Notes: generated by a model not told the origin, from the sequence alone. DNA of 10,219 nt from an uncultured Lachnospiraceae bacterium (GCA_900557385.1 USSP01000041.1:1-10219), one strand, 5' to 3'. Counted from the first letter of the stretch, positions 1 to 8,237 are shown. Program-made: numbers and translations.

Positions 1-108
1 CGTACCCTGTATGCCAATGTGGATATTGGACAGGCTATTCCGCCGGAATTGTACCAGGCGGTGGCAGAGGTATTAGCTTACGTTTATCACTTACAGGGCA
101 AAGCTTAA
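1..108 (+). CDS. flhB: FlhB, flagellar export apparatus protein (C-terminal end only)
   Basis: Only the last 35 codons are in the window, read in frame 1 and ending in TAA at 106-108; the gene begins upstream. The fragment reads [20 protein letters not shown] and then [15 protein letters not shown]. The [17 protein letters not shown] segment is the strongly conserved end of the cytoplasmic domain of FlhB. FlhB is an integral membrane component of the flagellar type III export gate; its cytoplasmic domain, after self-cleavage at an NPTH site (outside this window), switches export from hook to filament substrates. It lies 33 bases upstream of flhA, the usual partner, in the same operon. The C-terminus is near the usual end of the family, with no long extra tail. 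Paralogues such as FlhB-like C-terminal proteins cannot be strictly excluded from this fragment, but the flhA neighbour makes true FlhB very likely. Confidence 0.92.
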   Translation, partial: RTLYANVDIGQAIPPELYQAVAEVLAYVYHLQGKA

Positions 109-141
109 TGAAAAGATGAAAGAAAGGAGGAAGAGGCATTT

Positions 142-2175
142 ATGAAAAAACAGGATTTGGGCGTTGCTCTCTATTTGTTAGCAGCATTTGTCATGTTCAT
201 TGTGCCTATTCCCTCCTGGCTGTTGGATATTCTGCTTGCATTTAATATTTCCATTGCATTTATAATTATGTTTGGATGTATGTTCTCTAAAGAACCGCTG
301 GATATGTCCTTTTTCCCTACGATTCTGTTGTTTACCACCATCTTCAGAATTTCCCTGAATGTTTCTTCTACGAGGTTGATTCTGACGACCGGTAATCCCG
401 GTAATGTAGTTTCCACCTTCGGTGAATACATGGGTGGCGGCGACCTGGTGGTGGGCGCTATCGTCTTTATTATTTTGCTGTTGATCCAGTTCCTGGTAAT
501 CAACAAAGGTTCTGAGCGTGTGGCAGAGGTAACCGCACGTTTCACATTGGATGCAATGCCCGGTAAGCAGATGGCTATTGACGCTGACTTAAATACCGGT
601 GCCATTGATGATGCGGAGGCAAAGAGAAGACGTGATAAGATCCAGGAGGAAGCAAGTTTTTTTGGTTCCATGGATGGTGCTGTAAAGTATGTAAAGGGAG
701 ATGCAGTCGCAGGATTGATTATTACGTTTGTCAATCTGATCGGCGGTATTATTATGGGTATGATGCGCCAGGGAATGGATATCAGCACGGCGCTGAACAC
801 CTATGCGGTTCTTACCATAGGTGATGGACTGGTCAGTCAGATCCCTTCTCTGTTGATCTCTCTTTCCACCGGTATTCTTGTTACCAAAGGAAGTAAAGAT
901 GCGGATTTTGGCACCGTACTGATTGGACAGCTGTTTGGCGTGCCCAAGGTGTTGTATCTGGTAGGTGCAGTTATTGCAGCACTGGGAATTGTGACACCTT
1001 TAAATCCCATTATCTTCGTTGGCCTGGGTGTGGCTTTTATCGTATGCGCGCGGATTATGCAGGGAACGATTGAGACTGCCAAGATTGAAGAAAAGGTGGA
1101 GCAGGAGGAGGCACAGGCAGACGAGATCCGACATACAGAGAATGTAAACAGCCTGTTGCAGGTGGATCCCATTGAACTGGAGTTTGGTTATGGAATCATT
1201 CCCCTTGCTGATGTCAATCAGGGTGGTGACCTGTTGGATCGTGTGGTTATGATTCGTAGACAGATCGCACTGGAACTTGGTACAGTGGTACCGATCATCC
1301 GTCTGCGTGATAATATTCAGCTGAATCCAAACCAGTATATTATTAAAGTAAAAGGAATTCAGGTCAGTGAGGGAGAAATCCTTTTCGACCACTATATGGC
1401 AATGAATCCGGGCTATGTAGAAGAAGAGATCACAGGTATTCCTACCTTTGAACCCTCTTTCCACCTACCGGCAATCTGGATTACAGAAGGTCAGCGGGAG
1501 CGTGCTGAGAGCCTGGGATATACCGTGGTAGATCCTCCTTCTATTATTGCAACGCATCTGACAGAGGTTATTCGTGAGCACATTGATGAACTGCTTACCA
1601 GACAGGATGTGCAGAATCTGATTAATAATCTCAAGGATTCCAATCCGTCTCTGGTGGAGGAACTGGTTCCCAAGCTTTTAGGATTGGGAGAAATTCAGAA
1701 GGTGCTGCAGAATCTGTTGCGTGAGGGGATTTCTATCCGTGATCTGCTGACCATCCTTGAGACTCTTGCAGATTATGCGCCTACCACAAGGGATGTGGAT
1801 ATTTTGACGGAATATGTGCGTCAAAGCCTGAAACGGGCGATTTCCAGTAAATACTTTAGTGCCGGTGAAACCACCAGTGTAGTGACACTGGATCCCAAGT
1901 TGGAAAAGGAAATTATGGCCAGTGTGAAACATACGGAGCAGGGTTCCTATCTGGGACTGGATCCGGAACGTTCCAAGGCGATTATCGAGGCTGTAGGCAA
2001 GGAGATGAAGAGAATGGAAGAAGTGGGAAAGACCCCCATTGTGATTACTTCTCCGATTGTCCGGGTTTACTTTAAAAAATTGACAGAAGACTATTACCGG
2101 GATTTGATCGTTGTGTCCTACAATGAGATCGATTCCAATGTAGAATTACAATCAGTAGGGATGGTGAGTGCATAA
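142..2175 (+). CDS. flhA: FlhA, flagellar type III export gate protein
   Basis: FlhA is the large membrane protein of the flagellar export gate; it helps use the proton motive force and its cytoplasmic ring docks export chaperones and substrates. The 677 residues match the usual family length (about 680-700). Residues 1-305 are hydrophobic, with about eight predicted membrane segments (for example near 8-48, 61-80, 103-121, 193-212 and 272-305). The family-typical cytoplasmic loop lies between segments: RFTLDAMPGKQMAIDADLN at 133-151, then KRRRDK at 161-166, and KGDAVAGL at 185-192, where D187 matches the conserved Asp needed for export in Salmonella (D208). Residues from about 320 to 677 form the cytoplasmic domain, including IEYGYG-like ELEFGYGIIPL and the export-docking region. 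The start is supported by AGGAGG at 125-130, 11 bases upstream. The TAA stop directly abuts the ATG of flhF, suggesting translational coupling. No damage or unusual feature is seen. Confidence 0.98.
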   Translation: MKKQDLGVALYLLAAFVMFIVPIPSWLLDILLAFNISIAFIIMFGCMFSKEPLDMSFFPTILLFTTIFRISLNVSSTRLILTTGNPGNVVSTFGEYMGGGDLVVGAIVFIILLLIQFLVINKGSERVAEVTARFTLDAMPGKQMAIDADLNTGAIDDAEAKRRRDKIQEEASFFGSMDGAVKYVKGDAVAGLIITFVNLIGGIIMGMMRQGMDISTALNTYAVLTIGDGLVSQIPSLLISLSTGILVTKGSKDADFGTVLIGQLFGVPKVLYLVGAVIAALGIVTPLNPIIFVGLGVAFIVCARIMQGTIETAKIEEKVEQEEAQADEIRHTENVNSLLQVDPIELEFGYGIIPLADVNQGGDLLDRVVMIRRQIALELGTVVPIIRLRDNIQLNPNQYIIKVKGIQVSEGEILFDHYMAMNPGYVEEEITGIPTFEPSFHLPAIWITEGQRERAESLGYTVVDPPSIIATHLTEVIREHIDELLTRQDVQNLINNLKDSNPSLVEELVPKLLGLGEIQKVLQNLLREGISIRDLLTILETLADYAPTTRDVDILTEYVRQSLKRAISSKYFSAGETTSVVTLDPKLEKEIMASVKHTEQGSYLGLDPERSKAIIEAVGKEMKRMEEVGKTPIVITSPIVRVYFKKLTEDYYRDLIVVSYNEIDSNVELQSVGMVSA

Positions 2176-3390
2176 ATGATCATAAAAAAATTTCAGGGCA
2201 AGACAGAAAACGAAGCAATTGAAGCGGCGAAAAAGGAAATGGGATCGGCCTTGGTGGTCATGAACGTAAAGACGGTAAAGAAAAAGGGATTGCGATACAT
2301 TTTTTCCGGTCCCTATGTTGAAGTGACAGCAGCCTTGGAAGAAGAGACGGAGAAACGCCCTATGGCGAGAACGATACCGGCTCCTGCTGCAAAGCCGATC
2401 AACAGTGCATTATATAATAATCCCAATATCATACCGGAGGAACCGGAAAAAGAAGTAAAAAAAGAAACGATCATAGAGGAACGATTAGAGAGTTTGCAGA
2501 CCCTTCTGGAGAAACAGCTCCAGAAGCCCGGGAAAGAGAAGAACGAAAAGGAAATCGTGGAGAAGGAAGAGCCTGCGGAAGAAAAAAATGATGAATTGGA
2601 GACCTTTTTAAAACTGGTTCACCGGACGATGGTGGAAAACGAGGTAGACGATAAGTATGCTTGTGAAATCATTGATGAGATCCGCCGTGGCAGTAAACCG
2701 GGATATCCTTTTGATGTGGCGTTGGCCAATACGTATCAGAAGATGATACTGAAATTTGGACAGCCGGAGTGCATTACCCCGGCTGCCACGGGACCTAAAG
2801 TTCTCTTTTTTGTAGGACCTACCGGTGTGGGAAAGACCACCACGATTGCAAAGATTGCATCCAAATTCCATGTGATGGAGAAGAAAAGGGTAGTTCTCCT
2901 GACAGCAGATACCTATCGAATCGCAGCGGCAGAGCAGCTGAGAACCTATGCCAATATTCTGGAGGTGCCATTTAGAATCGTATATTCTGCAGATGAAGCC
3001 GAGAAGGCGTTGAGAGATTTTAAGGATTACGATTATGTACTGGTGGACACTGCAGGTCATGCATACCAGAATGAAGAACAGCGCAATGCAGTGAGAGAGT
3101 TTATTCAAAGTATAGAACAACTGGCAGAGAAGGAAGTTTATCTGGTTCTGTCCGCGACAACCAAATATAGAGATCTTTTGGAAATTGCTAAGGCGTATCA
3201 GGAGGTTTCGGACTATAAGCTTATTTTTACCAAGCTGGATGAAACCGCATATTTGGGAAATCTTTTCAATCTGAAATTGTTTACAGGTGCACCACTTTCT
3301 TATGTGACTTGCGGACAGAACGTACCGGATGATATCGAAATTTTCAGTCCGCAGAAAACCGTAAAACTGCTCTTAGGTGGAAAGGCATAG
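2176..3390 (+). CDS. flhF: FlhF, SRP-type GTPase for flagellar placement
   Basis: FlhF is the third SRP-family GTPase beside Ffh and FtsY; it acts at the membrane to determine where flagella are built and is activated by FlhG. The 404 residues show the normal three-part layout: a short N-terminal region (1-55, beginning MIIKKFQGKTENEAIEAAKK, typical of FlhF), a highly charged low-complexity stretch (about 56-140, rich in Glu and Lys), and the NG GTPase domain (about 141-404). GTPase motifs are the P-loop GPTGVGKTTT at 214-223, DTYRIAAAEQLR at 245-256, the G3 motif DTAGH at 291-295, TKLDE at 352-356 and the closing GQNVPDDIE at 380-388. G3 carries His295 where SRP GTPases usually have Arg (DTAGR). 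The ATG follows the flhA stop with no gap; a weak GGGATGGTGAG-type purine stretch inside the flhA end serves as binding site. It is followed one base later by flhG, its regulatory partner. Confidence 0.97.
   Translation: MIIKKFQGKTENEAIEAAKKEMGSALVVMNVKTVKKKGLRYIFSGPYVEVTAALEEETEKRPMARTIPAPAAKPINSALYNNPNIIPEEPEKEVKKETIIEERLESLQTLLEKQLQKPGKEKNEKEIVEKEEPAEEKNDELETFLKLVHRTMVENEVDDKYACEIIDEIRRGSKPGYPFDVALANTYQKMILKFGQPECITPAATGPKVLFFVGPTGVGKTTTIAKIASKFHVMEKKRVVLLTADTYRIAAAEQLRTYANILEVPFRIVYSADEAEKALRDFKDYDYVLVDTAGHAYQNEEQRNAVREFIQSIEQLAEKEVYLVLSATTKYRDLLEIAKAYQEVSDYKLIFTKLDETAYLGNLFNLKLFTGAPLSYVTCGQNVPDDIEIFSPQKTVKLLLGGKA
3374..3386 (+). promoter_or_regulatory. Ribosome binding site that fixes the flhG start
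   Basis: The purine-rich stretch TAGGTGGAAAGG lies within the last codons of flhF, ending about 6 bases before the ATG at 3392. An in-frame GTG at 3377 lies inside this stretch and so has no binding site of its own at a sensible distance. This, with the conserved MDQAxxLR beginning, favours 3392 over 3377. Confidence 0.75.
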
Positions 3391-3391
3391 T

Positions 3392-4276
3392 ATGGATCAG
3401 GCACAAAATCTTAGAAATATCATAAAGGCAAACGGACAGTCATCCCGTCCACTGGCACGCGTGATTACAGTGACAAGTGGAAAAGGCGGTGTTGGTAAAT
3501 CGAATACTGCCATCAATCTTGCAATTCAGTTGAAACGTCTGGGACAGAAAGTCATTATTCTGGATGCGGATTTTGGACTTGCGAATATTGAAATCATGTT
3601 TGGTACAATTCCGAAATATAATCTCTGTGACTTGATTTATCAGGGAAAGAGTATCCGGGATATTATTACCTGGGGACCGGAAGGCATAGGATTTATTTCC
3701 GGAGGCTCCGGTATTACGGGAATGGCCAATTTAAGCAGGGATTATCTGACTTACATTATCCAAAATTTGGCAGAACTGGATGCCATTGCCGATATCATCA
3801 TCGTGGATACCGGGGCAGGTATTTCCGATGCAGTTATGGAATTTCTGGTGGCAAGCGGAGAAATTCTTCTGGTGGCGACTCCGGAACCAACCTCTATCAC
3901 CGATTCCTATTCTTTATTAAAAGCCCTGTCCAGGCATGCCAGATACAAGCAGGAAGATACGAAAATCAAAGTGATTGCCAACAGGGTTAATAATGAGGAT
4001 GATGGATTGGCACTTTTTCAGAAGTTGAATGTTGTAGTGGAGTTATATCTGAAGCTTCCTATGACATATCTGGGAGCAGTTCCGCAGGATTCCTTATTGT
4101 CCAACGCGGTTATGCAGCAGATGCCGGTTTCTATCCAGTATTCTAGTGCAAAATCAGCACTGGCATATCAGAAAATGGCAGCGTCGCTTATGAATATGGA
4201 TATGAACGGGCAAGTGAAGAAGAGAGGAATGGCAGCATTCTTTTCCCATATTATTAATGGCAAGAAATTAGGCTAG
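3392..4276 (+). CDS. flhG: FlhG (YlxH/FleN), MinD-type ATPase controlling flagellar number
   Basis: FlhG is a ParA/MinD-family ATPase that controls flagellar number and pattern, stimulating the FlhF GTPase and, in Bacillus, delivering C-ring components. From the ATG at 3392 the protein has 294 residues, the usual size. It begins MDQAQNLRNII, matching the DQAxxLR motif of the N-terminal helix that activates FlhF. The deviant Walker A SGKGGVGKS is at 29-37, the switch I region DADFGLAN at 58-65, and switch II DTGAG at 139-143. The region VATPEPTSITDSYSLLKAL at 161-179 is typical of the family. The C-terminal end RGMAAFFSHIINGKKLG (278-294) has alternating hydrophobic and basic residues, as expected for the MinD-type amphipathic membrane-targeting helix. 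It starts one base after the flhF stop, so co-translation is likely. A longer GTG start at 3377 would add five residues but is poorly supported. True MinD is unlikely, given the N-terminal motif and the flhF neighbour. Confidence 0.96.
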   Translation: MDQAQNLRNIIKANGQSSRPLARVITVTSGKGGVGKSNTAINLAIQLKRLGQKVIILDADFGLANIEIMFGTIPKYNLCDLIYQGKSIRDIITWGPEGIGFISGGSGITGMANLSRDYLTYIIQNLAELDAIADIIIVDTGAGISDAVMEFLVASGEILLVATPEPTSITDSYSLLKALSRHARYKQEDTKIKVIANRVNNEDDGLALFQKLNVVVELYLKLPMTYLGAVPQDSLLSNAVMQQMPVSIQYSSAKSALAYQKMAASLMNMDMNGQVKKRGMAAFFSHIINGKKLG

Positions 4277-4300
4277 ATAGAGACAGGAGAAGACGGTGAT

Positions 4301-5026
4301 ATGTTGACAAATTATGTAAAACCCGGTCAGAAAGTGGAACTGCAATATGTGGAAAAGGCGTCCGCGGACACTGGTGAAAATCTGAAGAAAATATATATCA
4401 GTACGGTGTATGATGTACTCTCAGAGGATCGTCTGGAAATCATGATGCCTATGGAGAAAACCAAATTGATTCTGCTTCCGGTAGATGCGGAATTCAATGC
4501 TTGCTTTTATACGGAGCAGGGACCGTATCAATGCTTTGTGCAGATCATTGATCGATATAAGAGCAATAATGTGTATATTCTGGTGTTGGAACTGACCAGT
4601 AATCTTCGCAAATACCAGAGACGAGAGTATTATCGTTTCAGCTGTGCATTGGAAATGGAAGCAAGAGATCTGCTGGAAGAAGAAAAGATAGCGGTGGAAC
4701 AAGATGATTATCACCTGATTCCCGGTCTGCCCTTGAAACGAAGTGTAATCGTGGATATCAGTGGAGGAGGACTTCGCTTTGTGTCAACCCAGAAATACGA
4801 GAAAGACAGCCTGATCTACTGTACTTACTATCTGATGCTGAATGGTCAGAAAAAGAAATATGAATTGGTGGGAAAAATTTTAAGTGTCAAGGAAGTCCAG
4901 GGGAAAGCAGGCATCTATGAGCACCGGGTACAGTATGTTAATCTGAATGTAGATGAAAGAGAAGAAATCATTCGATATATCTTTGAGGAAGAACGAAAAC
5001 ACAGACATAAAGAAATGAATCGCTAA
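4301..5026 (+). CDS. YcgR-like PilZ-domain protein, predicted c-di-GMP receptor
   Basis: This 241-residue protein has the layout of YcgR-type flagellar brake proteins: an N-terminal beta-rich domain (about 1-100, like the YcgR N-terminal domain found in Bacillus YpfA/MotI relatives) and a C-terminal PilZ domain (about 104-235). Both c-di-GMP-binding motifs are present: the arginine motif QRREYYR at 106-112 (R107, R108, R112) and DISGGG at 152-157, matching [D/N]xSxxG. No membrane segment or signal peptide is visible, so it should be cytoplasmic. In known relatives, c-di-GMP-bound protein contacts the flagellar motor or stator and slows swimming; that role is inferred here from domains and position. 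It sits between flhG and cheB, 24 bases after flhG, with AGGAGA at 4285-4290 ten bases before the ATG. Bacillus subtilis lacks a gene at this spot; its PilZ protein is encoded elsewhere. An acidic linker, DLLEEEKIAVEQDD at 123-136, lies inside the PilZ domain between the two motifs. Confidence 0.9.
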   Translation: MLTNYVKPGQKVELQYVEKASADTGENLKKIYISTVYDVLSEDRLEIMMPMEKTKLILLPVDAEFNACFYTEQGPYQCFVQIIDRYKSNNVYILVLELTSNLRKYQRREYYRFSCALEMEARDLLEEEKIAVEQDDYHLIPGLPLKRSVIVDISGGGLRFVSTQKYEKDSLIYCTYYLMLNGQKKKYELVGKILSVKEVQGKAGIYEHRVQYVNLNVDEREEIIRYIFEEERKHRHKEMNR

Positions 5027-5061
5027 AAAGTGCGTGAAATGGTGAATAAAAGGAAAAAAAG

Positions 5062-6135
5062 ATGAAAAATATCCTCGTAGTTGATGATTCTGCACTCATG
5101 AGAAGAGTGCTGTGTGATATAATAGACCATGATGAAAGATTCCAAGTAGCGGATCGGGCAACCAATGGTCAGGAAGCACTGGAATTACTACTGAAAAAGA
5201 AATATGATGCAGTTGTACTTGATGTAAATATGCCGGTAATGGATGGAATCTCCTTATTGAAGGAGTTACAACGCAGAAAGATTTCTGCCAAGGTAATGAT
5301 GGCAAGTACAGATACAAAGGAAGGAGCCAAAACCACTCTGGATGCGCTGGAATTAGGGGCACTGGATTTTGTACACAAGCCGATTAATGCCTTAAGCTGC
5401 CGGGAAGAGAACTTTAAAAACCGCATGCTTGACACATTGGAAGCTGTTGCATCAGGACATCCGCCTACTTTTGGCAAAACATTTACGCTGGAAGAAATCC
5501 AGATGTCCAAAAAGATTGTGGAGATTGTACATAAACATGCAGGCGAGATCACCGGAAAAAGGGTGGTGGCAATCGCAAGCTCCACAGGCGGACCCAAGGC
5601 ACTTCAGTCAGTGATTCCGAGATTGCCGAAAAACCTAAAAGCACCAGTGCTGATCGTACAGCACATGCCGGTAGGTTTTACCGCTTCTTTTGCAGAACGA
5701 CTCAATACACTCAGTGAACTGGAAGTCAAGGAAGCAGAAGAGGGAGATGTCCTGGAGGCTGGACACGTATATTTGGCGAGAGGTGGTCAGCATATGAATG
5801 TACAGAGCCGCATCGGTGGTAAATGCAGCATTCATTATTCAGACGAGCCACCCAGAGAGGGAGTAAAACCTTGTGCTAATTATATGTATGAATCGCTGAC
5901 CGACAGCCCTTATGACGAAATTGTATGCGTTGTCATGACGGGAATGGGAGCAGACGGAACAAAAGGAATCCAGAATTTAGCAGCAACCAAAAAAGTGCAT
6001 ATCATTGCACAGGAACAAAGCACATGCGCGGTCTACGGAATGCCCAAAAGCATCGTGGCAACAGGAATGGCAAATCAGATCGTTCCGTTAGAGCAGATCG
6101 CACAGGAAATCATATTAAACGTGGGGGTAAAATAA
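5062..6135 (+). CDS. cheB: CheB, chemotaxis receptor methylesterase/deamidase
   Basis: CheB removes methyl groups from glutamates of chemoreceptors during adaptation, activated by phosphate from CheA. The 357 residues form an N-terminal response-regulator receiver (1-115) with acidic pair D8-D9, phosphoacceptor D54 in LDVNMPVMDG and K106 in VHKP. A linker of about 45 residues follows, then the methylesterase domain (about 165-355). The catalytic triad is visible: S174 in ASSTGGPKAL, H201 in VQHMPVGFT, and D298 in MTGMGADGTKG. The length fits the family and all key residues are present. The ATG is preceded by AAAGGA at 5049-5054, seven bases away. The gene ends TAA and is followed immediately by the cheA ATG, so the kinase and its methylesterase target are probably translationally coupled. 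The partner methyltransferase CheR is not encoded in this window. Confidence 0.98.
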   Translation: MKNILVVDDSALMRRVLCDIIDHDERFQVADRATNGQEALELLLKKKYDAVVLDVNMPVMDGISLLKELQRRKISAKVMMASTDTKEGAKTTLDALELGALDFVHKPINALSCREENFKNRMLDTLEAVASGHPPTFGKTFTLEEIQMSKKIVEIVHKHAGEITGKRVVAIASSTGGPKALQSVIPRLPKNLKAPVLIVQHMPVGFTASFAERLNTLSELEVKEAEEGDVLEAGHVYLARGGQHMNVQSRIGGKCSIHYSDEPPREGVKPCANYMYESLTDSPYDEIVCVVMTGMGADGTKGIQNLAATKKVHIIAQEQSTCAVYGMPKSIVATGMANQIVPLEQIAQEIILNVGVK

Positions 6136-8223
6136 ATGGACGTAAGCCAATATCTAGAAATTTTCCTTGACGAATCAAGAGAGCATATCCAGAACCTGAA
6201 TACACAGATTATGGACTTGGAGCAGAATCCCGAAAGTGAAAATACCATCAATGAGATTTTCCGCGCAGCACATTCCCTGAAAGGAATGGCAGGAACTATG
6301 GGTTATAAGAGAATGCAGACTCTGACCCATGATATGGAAAATGTCTTTTCGGAAGTCCGCAATGGCAATATTAAAGTGAAAGCAAACATGATTGATATTC
6401 TGTTTCAGTGTCTGGATGCACTGGAAGAGTATGTGGACAATATTCAGAATACCGCAGATGAAGGAACCAATGATAATGCACCGCTGATCAAATTGCTCAA
6501 CGATGTATTAAATGAAGGAAAAGGTGGGGAGACTCCGGCAGCCGAAGCACCCAAGGAGAAACCTGCAGCTCCGGTATCAGAACCCGGAGCATCGGAAGAA
6601 AAATGGCGTGAAATCAAACTGGACAGTTCCCAGATTACGGTATTAAAAGAGGCACTTGCTCAGGGCAAAAAGGTATATGGACTGACTGTCAAGGTACAGG
6701 AGACCTGTATTTTAAAGGCAGCGAGAGCATTCCTGGTATTTAAGGCAATTGAAGAACTGGGTGAGATTATGGTATCCTGCCCTCCTGTACAGGACATTGA
6801 GGATGAGAAATTTGATTTTGATTTTTCCCTGATCTGCATTACGGAGTGCAGCCTGGACAAGTTGCTCGCCGCAGTACTCAACGTGTCTGAAATTGAATCT
6901 GCCAAGGGCGCGGCATGGGATCCCAATGCGACTGTCACAGTGGATGAGGAACCGGAAGAGCCTAAGAAAGAAGAGCCGAAAGCAGAAAAGACAACAGCTG
7001 TTGCTCCTGCTGCAAAGACAGAGGCAGCACCGGCTAAAAATACAGAGAAAAAGACAGTTTCCAAACCTGTAGTAAACCGTACCGTCCGTGTAGATATCGA
7101 AAAACTGGATTCTCTTATGAATCTTGTGAGTGAACTTATCATTGCGAAGAACTCTCTGGTGTCTGCGACAGGTTCCATCGGCAATGTGGGAAGTGAATTC
7201 AACGAACAGGTCGAATATCTGGAGAGTGTCACCACGAACTTACATGAGTCTGTTATGAAGGTAAGAATGGTACCTATTGAGAGTGTAGTGACCAAGTTCC
7301 CCAGAATGATCCGGGATCTTTCCAAAAAGCTGGATAAGAAAATGGAACTGTATATGACTGGTGAAGATACAGAACTTGACAGAACTGTAGTAGATGAAAT
7401 CGGAGATCCTCTGATGCATATGCTGCGAAATTCAGCAGACCATGGACTTGAACCAAATGATGTCAGAGTTGCAAAAGGCAAACCTGAAGTCGGATCTATT
7501 TTCCTGGATGCATATCAGGATGGCAACAACGTAGTAATTGAAGTCAGAGATGATGGTGCCGGTATTGATACAGAGGCAGTCAGGGAGAAAGCAATCGAGA
7601 GAGGCATTATTACGCCGGAGCAGGCGGATGCGATGACACAGAAGGAAATTATCAATCTTTTGTTTATGCCAAGTTTCTCTATGGCAAAGAAGATTACAGA
7701 TATTTCCGGAAGAGGTGTTGGACTTGATGTTGTTAAGTCCAATATTGAGCAGCTTGGCGGAGATGTAGAAGTACAGACAAAACTGGGTGAGGGAACGACC
7801 TTTACGGTTCGCCTTCCGCTTACACTTGCTATCATTCAGGCTCTCATGGTTGAAGTTCGCGATGAAAAATATGCGATTGCACTTGGATCTATCGCGAATA
7901 TTGAGAATATTCCGGTTACCGATATCAAGTACGTAGAGGCAAAAGAAGTGATCCATCTTCGTGGTAATGTGATTCCTCTTATCCGTCTGGATAAAATCCT
8001 GGATATCGAACCGCTTGAGAATGGACCGGAAAACCTTACCGTTGTCATTGTAAAACGTGGTGACAGTCAGGTTGGTCTTGTTGTGGACAAGCTGATCGGT
8101 CAGCAGGAAATCGTAATCAAGTCATTAGGTAAGTACATTAACGGTAATAAGCTGATCAGCGGAGCAACCATTCTTGGTGATGGCGAAGTTGCACTGATTC
8201 TTGATGCCAATACTTTGATGTAA
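6136..8223 (+). CDS. cheA: CheA, chemotaxis sensor histidine kinase
   Basis: CheA binds receptors with CheW, autophosphorylates on a histidine and passes phosphate to CheY and CheB. The 695 residues show all five domains. P1 (HPt, about 1-105) has phosphorylated H46 in FRAAHSLKGMAGTMG. P2 (about 158-253) is the likely CheY/CheB docking domain. A long Pro/Ala/Lys/Glu-rich linker (about 262-312) precedes the P3 dimerisation helices (about 316-380, starting RTVRVDIEKLDSLMNLVSEL). P4, the ATP-binding domain (about 381-562), has the N box DPLMHMLRNSADHGLE at 424-439 with N432, the G1 box RDDGAGID at 471-478 and the G2 box GRGVGLDVV at 525-533. P5 (about 563-695) is the CheW-like domain, with HLRGNVIPL at 607-615. 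All catalytic motifs are intact. The ATG abuts the cheB stop; GGGGGT at 6122-6127 inside cheB is the binding site. A second disordered linker, rich in Ala, Pro and Glu, separates P1 and P2 (about 127-157). Confidence 0.98.
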   Translation: MDVSQYLEIFLDESREHIQNLNTQIMDLEQNPESENTINEIFRAAHSLKGMAGTMGYKRMQTLTHDMENVFSEVRNGNIKVKANMIDILFQCLDALEEYVDNIQNTADEGTNDNAPLIKLLNDVLNEGKGGETPAAEAPKEKPAAPVSEPGASEEKWREIKLDSSQITVLKEALAQGKKVYGLTVKVQETCILKAARAFLVFKAIEELGEIMVSCPPVQDIEDEKFDFDFSLICITECSLDKLLAAVLNVSEIESAKGAAWDPNATVTVDEEPEEPKKEEPKAEKTTAVAPAAKTEAAPAKNTEKKTVSKPVVNRTVRVDIEKLDSLMNLVSELIIAKNSLVSATGSIGNVGSEFNEQVEYLESVTTNLHESVMKVRMVPIESVVTKFPRMIRDLSKKLDKKMELYMTGEDTELDRTVVDEIGDPLMHMLRNSADHGLEPNDVRVAKGKPEVGSIFLDAYQDGNNVVIEVRDDGAGIDTEAVREKAIERGIITPEQADAMTQKEIINLLFMPSFSMAKKITDISGRGVGLDVVKSNIEQLGGDVEVQTKLGEGTTFTVRLPLTLAIIQALMVEVRDEKYAIALGSIANIENIPVTDIKYVEAKEVIHLRGNVIPLIRLDKILDIEPLENGPENLTVVIVKRGDSQVGLVVDKLIGQQEIVIKSLGKYINGNKLISGATILGDGEVALILDANTLM

Positions 8224-8224
8224 C

Positions 8225-8231
8225 GGGGGTG
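8225..8231 (+). promoter_or_regulatory. Ribosome binding site that fixes the cheW start
   Basis: GGGGGTG lies six bases upstream of the ATG at 8238. The in-frame GTG at 8229 is part of this binding site and would have no site of its own, so the ATG at 8238 is the better start. The shorter protein begins MADNKIETTQ. Confidence 0.75.
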
Positions 8232-8237
8232 AAGCAC

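Noticed and set aside
171..800. Open frame of 209 codons on the minus strand inside flhA
   Set aside because: It is antisense to the conserved membrane region of flhA and looks like the mirror of its codon bias; no binding site or family resemblance.
3377..3391. Upstream GTG start for flhG
   Set aside because: The GTG overlaps flhF and lies within the ribosome binding site of the ATG at 3392, and the extra residues are not part of the conserved DQAxxLR beginning.
5027..5061. Possible promoter in the gap before cheB
   Set aside because: The 35 bases are A-rich and contain the cheB binding site, but I see no convincing -35/-10 pair or sigma-28-type element.
5925..6170. Plus-strand open frame of 81 codons across the cheB-cheA junction
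   Set aside because: It overlaps the conserved end of cheB and the start of cheA in another frame and has a low-complexity basic composition with no family likeness.
6660..7481. Open frame of 273 codons on the minus strand inside cheA
   Set aside because: It is fully antisense to the conserved P2-P4 region of cheA, has a Ser/Thr-rich composition typical of reversed codons, and shows no recognisable domain.
8229..8237. Upstream GTG start for cheW
   Set aside because: The GTG is part of the GGGGGTG binding site that serves the ATG at 8238.
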